Shown: positions 54,490-64,000 of the stretch, piece by piece
Layout of the letters: each line of letters starts with the position of its first letter
How positions within the stretch are numbered: position 1 is the first letter of the stretch
Source of the DNA: Cylindrotheca closterium
Lineage: Eukaryota; Bacillariophyta; Bacillariophyceae; Bacillariales; Bacillariaceae
NCBI GenBank assembly: GCA_933822405.4
Contig: CAKOGP040000557.1
Coordinates: 310,955-374,954 of the forward strand
Direction: 5' to 3'
DNA length: 64,000 nucleotides
Program-made: the position numbers and the translations under genes
The notes under the pieces: generated by a model
What the model saw: the letters and a program-made list of their open reading frames with translations, nothing else
The model's database searches: none
Told to the model about the DNA's origin: nothing

Positions 54490-55890
54490 ATGGACACTGA
54501 TGATGCTCTTGGACCATCCCGAGAATCGGAAGACTCGGCGCTTTCAAAGGTTCTGCTTATTCTCTTATCCTCTGTGATCGCCATTCTTGTTGCTTCAGTA
54601 AAATGGAAGCATAGTTTCAAGCTCTTTCTTATTCCGAACAACAATGCAACAAAAGCACAACCAAAGACTTCTCCACCAACCGTTCCCTTTATTTTGATTC
54701 GAAAAGAAGGAGATGTTCTCCCATCCCGGAAAATCCGGAAGTCAATGGATAAATACAAGAGCGATACCTATCATGCTCTCAAAGGACTGAGTCAACAAAT
54801 GGATCAAGCAATCGAACTTGAACATGGACTTTCGATTCATCAAGGAGCCAAGCTATCCACAAAGATCCAAAGAAGAATACAAAAACTGTCCGATATCTTT
54901 GATCACAATGAGAAGATAATTCGAAGTCTTCTTGCTCCCATGGATTTTATTACATCTCTTCCAGATAATGGAATCATCCAGTCGAAGGGAGAAATGTTGA
55001 AGAGAGACGAGGAAGTGTATTCAGAAAGTGGACAAAGCAACCCGAACTATCCGAATCCATCCACATTACCCCATTCATCAAAGCAGAATGCAACAAACTT
55101 GCTAGAAGAGAATGTCTATGATATGACGGCCCAAATCATTGCCCATTTGGTGCGAGATTGGTCAGCTGCTGGGTCCAACATTCGGGAAAGCCTTTACTTG
55201 TGGGTTTGTCGGGAACTAGTGAAACGATCCAGGCATCGACAAGACCCTGTACTGGTCCCTGGTGCGGGGATGGGACGACTTGCCTATGATATATACTCAC
55301 TTGGCTTTACAGTCGAGGCCAACGAGATATCCCCGGTGATGGCGGCGGCCGCAAAGTCCATTCTAATAGAGAATAGTTCTGGTTTGATATATCCATATGC
55401 CTTGGATGCAATGTCCAATGAGGTAGAATCTTCGAGGCGATATGATAAAGTGTCCTTTCCAGATGTCCCTGTGGTACATCTGTCAGAAAAATTCTCGCTG
55501 TCCTTTACGATTGGAGACTTTGCCGGAGCCTATTATTCAACTCAAGCTTCGACTTTTGGTGCCGTCACGACCTGCTTCTTCATTGACACTGCTACAGATA
55601 TTTACGAATATATTGCATTGATTAAGGGCTTGCTGAAGCCAAAGGGTATCTGGATAAATGTTGGTCCGGTCCAGTGGCATGCAAATGCTCTGTTGCGACC
55701 GTCGGCAGATGAATTGAAAGATTTGCTCCTAGCCTTTGGATTCACAATCATCACTTGGAGTATCGACAACAAACCCGTCCCCTACCGACATGACAGCGCC
55801 TCCGACGGAAGCGGAAGAGATTCATTTGTACGATCCACAAGTTTTGAAGGCTATCGTCCACTGAGATTCGTGGCCATTCGAGAATATTGA
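54490..55890 (+). CDS. N2227-like methyltransferase (carnosine N-methyltransferase family), membrane-anchored
   Basis: 466 residues from the first ATG (54490); the frame upstream lacks an ATG. An N-terminal helix (VLLILLSSVIAILVASV, ~20-36) anchors it, which is not typical of soluble carnosine N-methyltransferase. The family core begins near YDMTAQIIAHLVRDWSAAG and contains the SAM loop VLVPGAGMGRLAYDI (~253-267), FTVEANEISPVM, SFTIGDFAGAYY, and VTTCFFIDTATDIYEYI followed by LLKPKGIWINVGPVQWH. These match the N2227 family by eye. The substrate in diatoms is unknown; in animals members methylate the histidine of carnosine. The C-terminal RPLRFVAIREY is also typical. Confidence 0.87.
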   Translation: MDTDDALGPSRESEDSALSKVLLILLSSVIAILVASVKWKHSFKLFLIPNNNATKAQPKTSPPTVPFILIRKEGDVLPSRKIRKSMDKYKSDTYHALKGLSQQMDQAIELEHGLSIHQGAKLSTKIQRRIQKLSDIFDHNEKIIRSLLAPMDFITSLPDNGIIQSKGEMLKRDEEVYSESGQSNPNYPNPSTLPHSSKQNATNLLEENVYDMTAQIIAHLVRDWSAAGSNIRESLYLWVCRELVKRSRHRQDPVLVPGAGMGRLAYDIYSLGFTVEANEISPVMAAAAKSILIENSSGLIYPYALDAMSNEVESSRRYDKVSFPDVPVVHLSEKFSLSFTIGDFAGAYYSTQASTFGAVTTCFFIDTATDIYEYIALIKGLLKPKGIWINVGPVQWHANALLRPSADELKDLLLAFGFTIITWSIDNKPVPYRHDSASDGSGRDSFVRSTSFEGYRPLRFVAIREY

Positions 55891-55921
55891 AAAATGTGCT
55901 TTGCTTCAGCTACATTTTATT

Positions 55922-57703
55922 TTATGTTGTTTGGACATTGGTAGGAATTGAAGAATACCCACTTCTTCGACGATTCCAGCAAGATGCTGCTAGCATCCCA
56001 GATACAAAGCAAACGATTGCCACCGTCAGCAGCAAAATTGAATGAAACCATTGATGCCTCGAACGGGCCCTATTCCCCTTTGATAGTCCTTCGAATGCTG
56101 GAATTTCAACGTCCATGTAGGCCTCGTCGTTTACAAAACGGGTGATCAAATCAAGAGCAGGTACCGGTACATTATTGGGAACCAAATGCCCAGAGTTGTA
56201 GACAATAACAAAGTCAAGTTTGCCGTACGTCTTGGCATACCCCGCCATATTGTCTTCGACCATCCAAAGCCCTCTTTTGGCTTCGTTCTTCCAGCCATTC
56301 GCTCCGTCCCAATTCATTTCATCCAGGAGTTTCTCTGATCCTTGAGCGCAGACACTGATATCTCGATCACCATTGTAAATAAGCACTCGAATTCCTGCCT
56401 CATCCAGAAGCTCTGCGACGTACGGCACTACGGATTCTGGCTTGTCGTGCACGAGGAGGGTTTTCCCGGGCAAAAGTTCTTCTTCCAATCTTCGACCAGC
56501 CCCAGGAATGCATCCCATCCATGGCACTGTTATGTAATCGGGTACGTTGAGCGCCTTTCGAACCTCAGGATTACTCATGAACACATCAAATGTGTTGTTT
56601 GCATCATTCAAAATCGGATATGTATCCCAAGTTGTCACGTCGTAGACGTTCGGAATCTTATCCGGGAAGAGGCCAGCACCGGCAGCTTGCATGGTCGCCC
56701 CCATAATGTTGCACTCATCGGGGACATTAAAGTCGTGAAGTGGAGGATCCAATTTATCGCCTGCTTTGCATGCATCCCAGGCTTCAAACAAGTTGGCACG
56801 TGTTGGAGAGTCGATCATGCCGTGCCAGTAGGCATAATCAATGACTGCGGACCCCTGTCCCATCGCATCCATCCATCCTATTTCGCAGCAAAATTTTACA
56901 CTTTTAGATTCAAATCGAATCTCATTATTCGTGTCATGGTGATATTATGTTCCCTTACCATTCCCTAGTGCAATTCCACTCAAATTTATCGTCCTGTGTT
57001 CACCCTTCACATTTTCGGTATGGATCTTATGGGCAATCGACGGAACATACATCCCGGCATACGACTCGCCGAAGATGAAAAGCTTCTTCGTCGCCATGTC
57101 TGGAAACGTTGTAAAGAAGTTCTGCAAAAAGTTGTAAAAGTCTTGAGAAAGATCTGCCTCGTCAGTTACTGTCGGACCCCAAGAAAAGCCAACATTGGTC
57201 GGCTGCTCAATAAACATCATGTTTGTAGCACGTGTCCAGGCCCATTTATTATGGGTAAACGGTTCATCGTAAGAAGTCTTTGGATACCCTGCCCGATAGT
57301 GAGGAGATGTGACGGGGGCCGTTTCAAAGAAATTTCCAGCACTGAACGATGAGCAACCTGGTCCACCATTGAGCCAACTGAGTTGGATTTGAAGGCATGA
57401 GTTGTCTGCGACTTGTCCGTACAGTGACCAATTTACACTCCACAGTACTCACATTGTTATGCTATCTAGATCTTTATTGGCTTGAAACATCCAAAACATT
57501 AGTTCCCCTCTCTTTTCTTCGTTCTCTTTTCCCGATTCTTCAATGTCGATTGGCAACAACCCAGCGTACATCTTGCCATCAAACTTTGCATAATTCGGCT
57601 CGATCTTTTCTAGACCTTCGACAAGAAAGTCCGAAGCATGGTATGCATGTGTCGATATCACCAGTGAGCTAAAAATGGAAATAGCGAATACATTCATTGT
57701 CAT
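55922..57703 (-). CDS. Serine carboxypeptidase (S10, Kex1-like) with C-terminal membrane anchor
   Basis: Exons 57453..57703, 56959..57377 and 55922..56877 on the minus strand, 541 residues. Signal peptide MTMNVFAISIFSSLVISTHA. Splicing restores the oxyanion-hole motif I|WLNGGPGCSSFSAGNF and GLALGN|GWMDAMGQ-type sequence (here ALGNGWMDAMGQ). The catalytic triad is visible: GESYAGMYVPS (Ser, ~187), YNGDRDISV (Asp) and YNSGHLVPNN (His). A membrane helix (SILLLTVAIVCFVSGMLAA) near the C-terminus with a short basic tail gives a Kex1-like topology, suggesting residence in Golgi, vacuole or plasma membrane with the protease domain lumenal. It removes C-terminal residues from peptides. Convergent with the methyltransferase gene, 31 bp apart. 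Confidence 0.93.
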
Positions 57704-58006
57704 CGAAAATATGGCCCACCTAAAAATGACTGATGCTTTGGATCCAGGTGTCAATGAATGAGAATCTCACAGCCATCCAATCAATCGATCCGATCAACGT
57801 ATATCAACTGTTCCGACTCTTTGGACTAAATCTTTTACTAATGGATTTTGTTTTTTAAAACTGGGATCACGATTTCAGATTGCGTTTCTGCAGAACTAGT
57901 ACCAGTGTAACCAATTACTGTGAAACTTTGACTCTTTGGCGAGACTTTCCGAGCTAGAAAATAAATATCTAATAGCCGAAATATTTGAGACGAGGGCTGG
58001 ATAATT
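57704..58006. other. Spacer, nothing recognised
   Basis: Between the carboxypeptidase start and the next gene's stop. No gene or repeat seen. Confidence 0.5.
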
Positions 58007-59071
58007 CTAGTAGGGCTTGGCACTTTTCTGCTCAAAATCCTCTTTCGGCTGTGTTTGAGTGCGGGGTGGGCTTTCTTCGCGGTGTTGTGCATATGCAGGT
58101 TCCACATGCTCCTGAGCTTCAAGAGAATCATCAATCTCAAACTCCGTATCCAGTTCAGCGTTGGCCCTTGCGGTGTTTTGGCATTGATCTACCAACTCTG
58201 TTCCCACTTGACTTTGTTTGCAAAATGTTCGAGGAGGCTCCAAATGCTTGTGGCGAAAGGCCCAACGAATGCGGTGACAGACTCGTCTGACGAACTGGTG
58301 TCTTTTGTTGGCGACCCAGATTCCACCAAAGAGAACTCCAAGGATCCATCCGACAAAAATAGCCGCCTCTGTCCCTAGGACAGATCCCAAAAGCAATGCG
58401 GAGTCTGCCGCTGCGAAGGCGAAGTACATGATCATGAAGATCGAATAGAAGAATCCAGTAAACATATTACTAGGACTGAAGACTTGGGCAATGTGGTAGA
58501 ATGATGCAGCCACAAAGTAGAAAATGCTAGCTGAGAATTCGAAAACAAGGGTGAAAAAGGTTGCATGGAAGGTTGTGATCAACGCAATGCACATGTCCAC
58601 CGGACTGGACCTGAGACAGTAGTGTGGGAGCTTTTGCTCAGGCTCTTCTTGCCTATCTGCAGGTGTGGACTGTTCGGTCAAGTCATCTGATGCATGAGTT
58701 GTTGTGGATAAAACGTACTTCGCTTCTCCATCACTAGTTGCGTTGTACTGGTGGGCATTGGGGGGGTGAGCCTCCCTTTCGCCATCTGCAGCTGGAACGG
58801 CAACTGCAGTAGCACAGGGCATGTTCACGGTCTGCTCATAAATAGACCACCATGGATTTCCAGGAATGAAGAATCGCTCATCAATCTCGATCTGCGCATT
58901 CTCAGGGTGGAGGGTAGCAATCCAAGAAATGTACTCAGAACTTGCTCCAGAGTTATGAACAAGATGGTTGTCCAGATGGTCGCGAATGATGGATTCTCCA
59001 GCTGCTCTCGCTTCTGCTGCTTGCAGCTCGGGATCTTGATTTGCTCGGTTTAGGATTGGCGGGGACTTCAT
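58007..59071 (-). CDS. Multi-pass membrane protein of unknown function
   Basis: 354 residues from the ATG at 59071. The N-terminal region reads MKSPPILNRAN, then ESIIRDHLDNHLVHN, YISWIATLHPENAQIEI and RFFIPGNPWWSIYEQ, a block I believe recurs in other diatom proteins, though I cannot name it. An acidic linker leads to a hydrophobic core (~160-275) of about four helices: LITTFHATFFTLVFEF, FVAASFYHIAQVF, GFFYSIFMIMYFAFAAA and AAIFVGWILGVLFGGIWV. A basic segment (NKRHQFVRRVCHRIRWAFRH) and an acidic Gln/Glu tail follow. No catalytic motif recognised. Confidence 0.78.
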   Translation of the reverse strand: MKSPPILNRANQDPELQAAEARAAGESIIRDHLDNHLVHNSGASSEYISWIATLHPENAQIEIDERFFIPGNPWWSIYEQTVNMPCATAVAVPAADGEREAHPPNAHQYNATSDGEAKYVLSTTTHASDDLTEQSTPADRQEEPEQKLPHYCLRSSPVDMCIALITTFHATFFTLVFEFSASIFYFVAASFYHIAQVFSPSNMFTGFFYSIFMIMYFAFAAADSALLLGSVLGTEAAIFVGWILGVLFGGIWVANKRHQFVRRVCHRIRWAFRHKHLEPPRTFCKQSQVGTELVDQCQNTARANAELDTEFEIDDSLEAQEHVEPAYAQHREESPPRTQTQPKEDFEQKSAKPY

Positions 59072-59331
59072 GGTGCTAATAGTTGTTTCGGACTGATGTA
59101 GTATCTTGGTTCTGTGGTGCAAACTATGAGATACTGCAGCGAGCGAAAGACAAATCAATCGGGCTATGACTGGTATTAACCATGATATTTGACGCGAACT
59201 AAAACGAGCATTTGAACTCTATTGTGTTTCATGAAACTTTCATCTCCTGATTCGTGAACCTACTCTTGCTTTTCTTGGGACTTCGCCCAAGATTGTCACG
59301 ATTCGATCCATTCGACATCAATGTAAGGCAG
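59072..59331. other. Spacer before the microsatellite
   Basis: No gene recognised. Confidence 0.4.
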
Positions 59332-59332
59332 C

Positions 59333-59403
59333 CAGTCAGTCAGTCAGTCAGTTAGTTAGTCAGTCAGTCAGTCAGTCAGTCAGTCAGTCAGTCAGTCAGT
59401 CAG
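59333..59403 (+). repeat. (CAGT)n microsatellite
   Basis: About eighteen tandem CAGT units, with two TAGT variants near the middle, in the spacer upstream of the unknown membrane protein and the zinc-ribbon gene. Confidence 0.97.
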
Positions 59404-59531
59404 ACTACCTCAAAACACCACCTGACCAACATGTATGATTCATTCAACATAATAATGGGGTACAATCACCGACCATACTGTACATCTTGAGCCACGTCTA
59501 ACACTTTTTAAAAAAACCACAAATTATTGAG

Positions 59532-60392
59532 ATGTTCCCAGTCAGAGAAAATAAGAAACGGCCGCGAGAAACAGCGGAGAATGGAGAAGGACCAAGCGCA
59601 ACATTGTCCGAAATTTGCAGTTTCTGTCGCGGATCACCAACCGCCCTCCAAGTGCTAGTTCCAGTTCGACATCGAAAGAAGCGAGTTCCAGCGTCTTATT
59701 GTGTTTTCTGCTATTACACAACATCAGTGGTTCGACTAGATGCAGATAAATTTGTAGCTGTGTACGACCAATCTCAGCTAGACGAACAGCTACCTTCCGT
59801 CCAAAAGATATTTGGTGAGGTATTTGTTGAAATTCGAAAGGAGCTTGAGGTTGAATCGGAACGCGCCTTTCAGAAACAAAAGGCTGATCCTTTGGCGATG
59901 CTTCATCGTGCTCCAAATAGAAAGCTAAAGGCACCACCAATGGGACCAGATAAAAAGGCTGGCAAGAAAGCAGATGGAGGATTCTTACGAGACATACCGA
60001 TTCCAGAACGCCTCCTGCAAACACAACAACGACAGGCTGAGCTACAACGAGCTCAAACTGAACGTATGAACCGAGTAGCAAGTCAAAATGATGAGTCTGT
60101 CAGCTTATTTCAACGACGCAAAGCGTCAAAGAAATCTATTTGGAATCTTGCCATGGAAACTTCCAAACAAGCTAGCACTAAGCCAATTTCTTCCATCAAC
60201 GAAATGGCAATCGAAGCGTCGGCAACTTGCTCTTCATGTGGAAGTACAAATATTCGTAGTTTCGGGAATATTACTAGTCGCAACCAAGATATGAGAAAGG
60301 GTGAAACTTGGGGTATGAAAGATAGAGGCGGCGAGGTTGTGTCAAAGTATCAGTGCAACAGCTGTGGGAAGACATGGCATGAGGAAGACTAA
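59532..60392 (+). CDS. Zinc-ribbon protein with C-terminal TFIIS-like finger
   Basis: 286 residues, single exon. Near the N-terminus a Cys cluster, ICSFCRGSPT (CxxC) and SYCVFCYYTT (CxxC), could bind one zinc. A charged helical linker follows. The C-terminus has CSSCGSTNI and QCNSCGKTWHEED, two CxxC pairs separated by about 35 residues with RKGETWG between, the layout of a TFIIS-type zinc ribbon. Such ribbons occur in elongation factors and RNA polymerase subunits, so a transcription or RNA-linked role is plausible, but the TFIIS acidic catalytic pair is not seen at the usual site. Convergent with the chitinase gene. Confidence 0.78.
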   Translation: MFPVRENKKRPRETAENGEGPSATLSEICSFCRGSPTALQVLVPVRHRKKRVPASYCVFCYYTTSVVRLDADKFVAVYDQSQLDEQLPSVQKIFGEVFVEIRKELEVESERAFQKQKADPLAMLHRAPNRKLKAPPMGPDKKAGKKADGGFLRDIPIPERLLQTQQRQAELQRAQTERMNRVASQNDESVSLFQRRKASKKSIWNLAMETSKQASTKPISSINEMAIEASATCSSCGSTNIRSFGNITSRNQDMRKGETWGMKDRGGEVVSKYQCNSCGKTWHEED

Positions 60393-60440
60393 ACTTTCAT
60401 GGGAATCGTTTTTCACATGCCATATAACGGTCATAAATGG

Positions 60441-61747
60441 TTACAAGTCACTCGCTGAAGAAGGACGTGACGCACGAGGTTTCAAGATGGATGAAAGCTC
60501 CTTAGCATATTCGATTCCATTGTTTCCTTCTTCGCCAATAACCCAAAACATGAATCCGCGAGGTGTCACCCCATATTCAAGCAATTGACGGTATGCTGAT
60601 TGAATCTGTTCCGACGTGAAAAATATGACCTTTTCGCCTTCATTAATGGCCCACCCATTCGCCAGGCCGATCACGAGCTTGGACAAGGGAAGTTCCACAG
60701 TGCGACTCGAGTATTGGAGGGTTTTGTCCTGCTCAAAGTCTACGTACCATTGCCCCTTATTTTCATTGTAACCATTAACAAAAGTTTTTAAATAATCCCC
60801 AGGAAGCACTTTGCCATAATGTACACTCATGGCAGCTCGTGAATAGGATTCGTAGAGTTGCACCGACACAAAGTTAATATAGGCTCCAAATCTGGAAAAG
60901 AGATAGGCATAGACATTGCTTCCGAAATAGTGAAACTCGTTATGCCTGGTAAATAACACGAGCAATATAAATCTGATCGAACGTCGAGATAATTGACACT
61001 GCACTATGAATGTACGAGTACTCACCACCGTCGATCTGGTTCTGCAAGATTGACAGATCGCGAGAAACTGGACCGGCCAAGATCGAAATACGATTGAGGC
61101 GGGGCCATCCCGATGATGTATCCATCTTCGTTAGCCAAACGACTGATATCGCCCATTAGATTTAGACATTCAACAGAAAATGTATTGGTTGGACTGTCCA
61201 AATTATCATGCCCCTCCAAGTCCCAATCAATTCCATCAAAGATATCACCAACGTGATTTTTCCAAATCTCATACCATTGTTTAGCGGTTAGCGATGTATC
61301 CAGATGGGGCCCATTCCATCCTGATTTATGGTGAGATCAGGTCTTAGAGTTAAACATATGTTGGATATAGGTGTCGAATATCCTACCTCCAAATGACACC
61401 AAGTGAAGCGTATCCTGGTACCCTTCTGTATCCAACTTCGAAATCAGCTGGCGGATATTATCAAAGTTCAATGAATTTTCGGTGATGATGATTTCACCGG
61501 TAGATATCTCCTTGCTAATCTCCATAAACGACCAAACCACGACATTCACTCCAGCAGCGATGGATTTTGCCACCTTTTCATTGCAATCTGTTGCATACCC
61601 AATCAACACTTTTTCGGGCAGTCGCCGCCTTCTGCCTTGCCGTCTTTGTTGGAAGTCTGATTTCGATAAAGCGGCTGTGAGTTCCATCCAGCAAGATATC
61701 CAAAGGAGAGTGCAAAGCAACAGGGGGGGCTTTCGCACTGCTGGCAT
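60441..61747 (-). CDS. Secreted GH18 chitinase-like protein
   Basis: Exons 61387..61747, 61026..61320 and 60441..60945 on the minus strand, 386 residues from the ATG at 61747. The signal peptide MPAVRKPPLLLCTLLWISCW ends near LTAALS. The barrel starts VLIGYATDCN. Splicing joins SFGG|WNGPHLDTSLTAKQW. The catalytic motif is intact: FDGIDWDLEG fits DxxDxDxE, with Glu as proton donor. Later barrel strands show GMAPPQSYF, INFVSVQLYESY, LVIGLANGWAIN and GFMFWVIGEEG. Diatoms of some groups make chitin fibres, so chitin turnover is possible, but other GH18 substrates cannot be excluded. No chitin-binding module is present. Confidence 0.9.
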
Positions 61748-61894
61748 CTTTGTTTTGTAAGAAGGGTGGTGGGTGGTGGTGACAACGGGAAAATATTCTG
61801 CATAAGATTTTTTTAAGTTATTCGGATGAATCAAAAATAAGTCGTCTAACGACTACACTTCCACAAAAGTTACTCCAAAGCGAAATCAGAAGAT

Positions 61895-64000
61895 CTACAA
61901 GCGTTCGCACTTCTCCTGCAACTCGCCAACCTTTCCATCTGCTCCCCAGTCCTGATAATACTGGATTGCGTTACTGAATTGGTACTTCGCTCCTTCGGGA
62001 TCGTCGCACACATCCAACAGGAAATCAGCATACCGCTCGTTGAACATCCCAGCGTGGTGCAGTTCTCCATTTCGCCCTGCGAAGACAATGGCTTGCTTAT
62101 ACTTTTCCGTGGCTGCTTCAATCTTCTTGGATAATGCAGCATCTTCTGCATCCAACAACATTACAAAATGAACAACATTTGGATTCCCAGCTTTTTCCCA
62201 TCGCTGGAGTATTTTTCGAAGCCTTTTTGCAGCGACCTTGTATTTCCGCTTCTTGGTACGACGGGCCATCACATACAAAGAAACCGCTTGATGGAAGTTG
62301 TCAATCATAGTTAGAATGGTTCCAGGAAGAGACTTCTTCAACAGGTCTCCATTCTGAATTGAAATATCCGCCGCAGCTTCGAGGTCGGAGAAGAAAAGTA
62401 TTTCGCATTGGGTAAAGTGCACGGTACCAATGTATATTGATGTCGTTTTCCATTCGTCGGGGATGAAATAGGCACCGGTGGAGCGAAGGGATTGGCGACC
62501 ATTTTTTCCCTGCAAGTTCTTTATCAGATGAATCATGAGCTTCAGTGTAACCACGTGATCTGCCCTGCCGCCCTCTTCAACATGGGTCAATGCTTTTTGG
62601 CATTCTTCCAAAAGAGGACCCAGTTTCTTGCCAGTGATATATGGCACCATGGCAACTGAAAACAGTAAACTCCAATTGGCATATTCTGTATCGCCTGCCC
62701 TCATGGATAAGTTATATGCTTCTGCTAATAACGGAATGGATTGTTGTAGGGGCTTGGCAAAACACAAGCCATTGGTATGGGCTTCTTGTATTGTAATGCC
62801 TTTGTTTGCTTCACCAATGATATCTTGTATTGCAAAGGCGCATTCGCCAAGACGCAACGTAGTCTTATAGTCTTCCTGAAGATGAAGAACAAAGCCACCA
62901 AGGTTACAGAAGCTTCTAGCGGAGTTATGAGTGATTCCTTGCTTCATTGTTAACTCAACGTCCTTGCAACAGCTCACAGCAGCCAGGAAGAGTCTTCCTG
63001 ACATGTAGCTAGAATAGTGCAGCAGATGCAAGAGATCAGATATCGCTCCCTGTTTTTCATCATTTACGATTTCCAGCGACTTGTAAAAGTCTTTCGGTGC
63101 CTCTTTGATCAGTTTCAACGTCCTCCGGAACGCTGAAAGCGCTTGCGCCGGGGCCAAACCAACACGCCAAATTTGATTATATCCAAGCTCACGAAGTAGA
63201 TGGATCACATACTCGGTTGCCTCAGCATGCTTCGATTCTACCGAGGATAAGGTCCATGCTCGTGCAATGCGCATGGGAAGTGTTTCCATCACCGATATGT
63301 CCTTTTGGTTGAAGATTTCCTTGCTGTATTCGTCTGCTTTGTCGATGTTACCGGAAATGAGTTGCATATGTGCGCCAATCGTGTAGAGATCAAGTGCCAA
63401 GGAGCGGTCCATTATCCACACGTTGCTTGGAAGCATATTGATCCCTTTCTCCGCATACCTTGCAGATGCTTCAAAAGCAGATATGCTGCGAGCCTTCTTT
63501 GCTGCTCGCAAGTTCAGCGCTGCAAACTCGATATTGATCTTTTCGGTGCCTCTGTTGACCAGATTGGTGATCTTGAACAGGTCGTCTTCGAGCAAATTTT
63601 CGTCCAAACCGAGAAGCAACTGTTGCCCGACTTGGAATTGAATAGCATTCAAATGATCAGGAGTGTTCAGCGTCATTGCGGCCTCTTGAACCTTGTCATG
63701 GACCCATTGATACAAGTTGTAACCATTGCCCTCCACTAACAACTCCCTTTCCGCCTTTGAAAGCATTGACCGCACTTCATCAAGGATTGTGCTCTCGTCT
63801 TGACTCGGATTCCGCATTTTCCAGAGTACCAGCAAGGTTTCCACGCGGAAATTCATCCCGAGACAAGCTGCTAACTGCAAGAGTTCCTGTACATCTTTGG
63901 ACAAGAAGCGAATACGATTTTGCAGCAAAGTGGCAACATTGGCAGTTGACATTGTGGATTCTTCAATCTCGTTTACATCAAAAGTCCATTTCATAAGCCC
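61895..64000 (-). CDS. C-terminal part of a large ATPase/TPR-type signalling protein
   Basis: The frame is open to the window edge, so the N-terminus is missing; about 701 residues are visible. The text LLQLAACLGMNFRVETLLVL, YQWVHDKVQEAAMTLNTPD and QFQVGQQLLLGLDEN, then FKITNLVNRGTEKIN and LNLRAAKKARSISAFEASAR, matches by eye the region after the AAA_16 ATPase in large serine/threonine-kinase and histidine-kinase proteins of cyanobacteria, for which diatom relatives are known. The rest is helical, TPR-like. What sits N-terminal (kinase) cannot be seen, and no C-terminal GAF, kinase or cyclase module follows: it stops after ELQEKCERL. Confidence 0.78.
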   Translation of the reverse strand, partial: GLMKWTFDVNEIEESTMSTANVATLLQNRIRFLSKDVQELLQLAACLGMNFRVETLLVLWKMRNPSQDESTILDEVRSMLSKAERELLVEGNGYNLYQWVHDKVQEAAMTLNTPDHLNAIQFQVGQQLLLGLDENLLEDDLFKITNLVNRGTEKINIEFAALNLRAAKKARSISAFEASARYAEKGINMLPSNVWIMDRSLALDLYTIGAHMQLISGNIDKADEYSKEIFNQKDISVMETLPMRIARAWTLSSVESKHAEATEYVIHLLRELGYNQIWRVGLAPAQALSAFRRTLKLIKEAPKDFYKSLEIVNDEKQGAISDLLHLLHYSSYMSGRLFLAAVSCCKDVELTMKQGITHNSARSFCNLGGFVLHLQEDYKTTLRLGECAFAIQDIIGEANKGITIQEAHTNGLCFAKPLQQSIPLLAEAYNLSMRAGDTEYANWSLLFSVAMVPYITGKKLGPLLEECQKALTHVEEGGRADHVVTLKLMIHLIKNLQGKNGRQSLRSTGAYFIPDEWKTTSIYIGTVHFTQCEILFFSDLEAAADISIQNGDLLKKSLPGTILTMIDNFHQAVSLYVMARRTKKRKYKVAAKRLRKILQRWEKAGNPNVVHFVMLLDAEDAALSKKIEAATEKYKQAIVFAGRNGELHHAGMFNERYADFLLDVCDDPEGAKYQFSNAIQYYQDWGADGKVGELQEKCERL

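Noticed and set aside
59333..59403. The regularly repeated CAGT tract as a CRISPR-like or functional array
   Set aside because: It is a simple tetranucleotide microsatellite with no spacers.

Overview
The window is nuclear DNA from a diatom, probably a pennate one; I cannot name the species. Evidence: protein-coding genes on both strands with short GT-AG introns (43-109 nt in the models below), plastid pre-proteins whose signal peptides end at the diatom Ala|Phe or Ala|aromatic site, a cluster of heat-shock-factor (HSF) genes of the type expanded in diatoms, a membrane protein with a PSxxPS-rich tail, and several diatom-type families without recognised function. A 228-base run of N at 16897-17124 is an assembly gap. 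I saw no rRNA or tRNA gene, no CRISPR array and no intact transposon.

Layout. 1-9.0 kb: the 3' part of an uncharacterised gene with an actinobacterial-type relative, a leucine-rich-repeat remnant, an O-fucosyltransferase-like Golgi protein, an R3H protein with a U-box-like segment, an 800-bp spacer rich in hairpins, and a small membrane protein. 9.3-16.9 kb is accessory-like: a broken RING-H2 gene, an 83-bp direct repeat, three tandem copies of a small basic protein gene on duplicated flanks, a 2-oxoglutarate oxygenase, and a damaged P-loop gene beside the gap. 17-29.6 kb: housekeeping genes (a TYW3-Trm5/TYW2 fusion, a CTD-interacting-domain protein head-to-head with NOP53, a Tyr/Asp-repeat membrane protein, a transcription-type cyclin, two SVFDRLY-motif proteins, proline dehydrogenase). 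30.5-37.8 kb: a plastid protein, then beta-tubulin head-to-head with its folding cofactor TBCD. 37.8-44.6 kb: three HSF genes on the minus strand, with a MATE transporter between the second and third. 45-54.3 kb: two divergent paralogues of a nucleotidyl cyclase preceded by a four-helix voltage-sensor-like domain and an IQ motif, with a plastid DUF1499 protein and an unknown gene between them. 54.4-64 kb: an N2227-type methyltransferase, a serine carboxypeptidase, an unknown membrane protein, a zinc-ribbon protein, a GH18 chitinase-like protein, and the 3' part of a large ATPase/TPR regulator.

The most interesting item is the cyclase pair. The plus-strand copy has a textbook S4 helix (Arg every third residue), an IQ motif, a receptor-like two-helix module and a class III cyclase domain whose base-selecting residues read Lys/Asp, predicting ATP as substrate. 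No pore segment is visible, so the architecture suggests an enzyme, not a channel, controlled by membrane voltage and calmodulin. This is inference from sequence. Exon boundaries given here come from splice-site and reading-frame consistency, not from transcripts.
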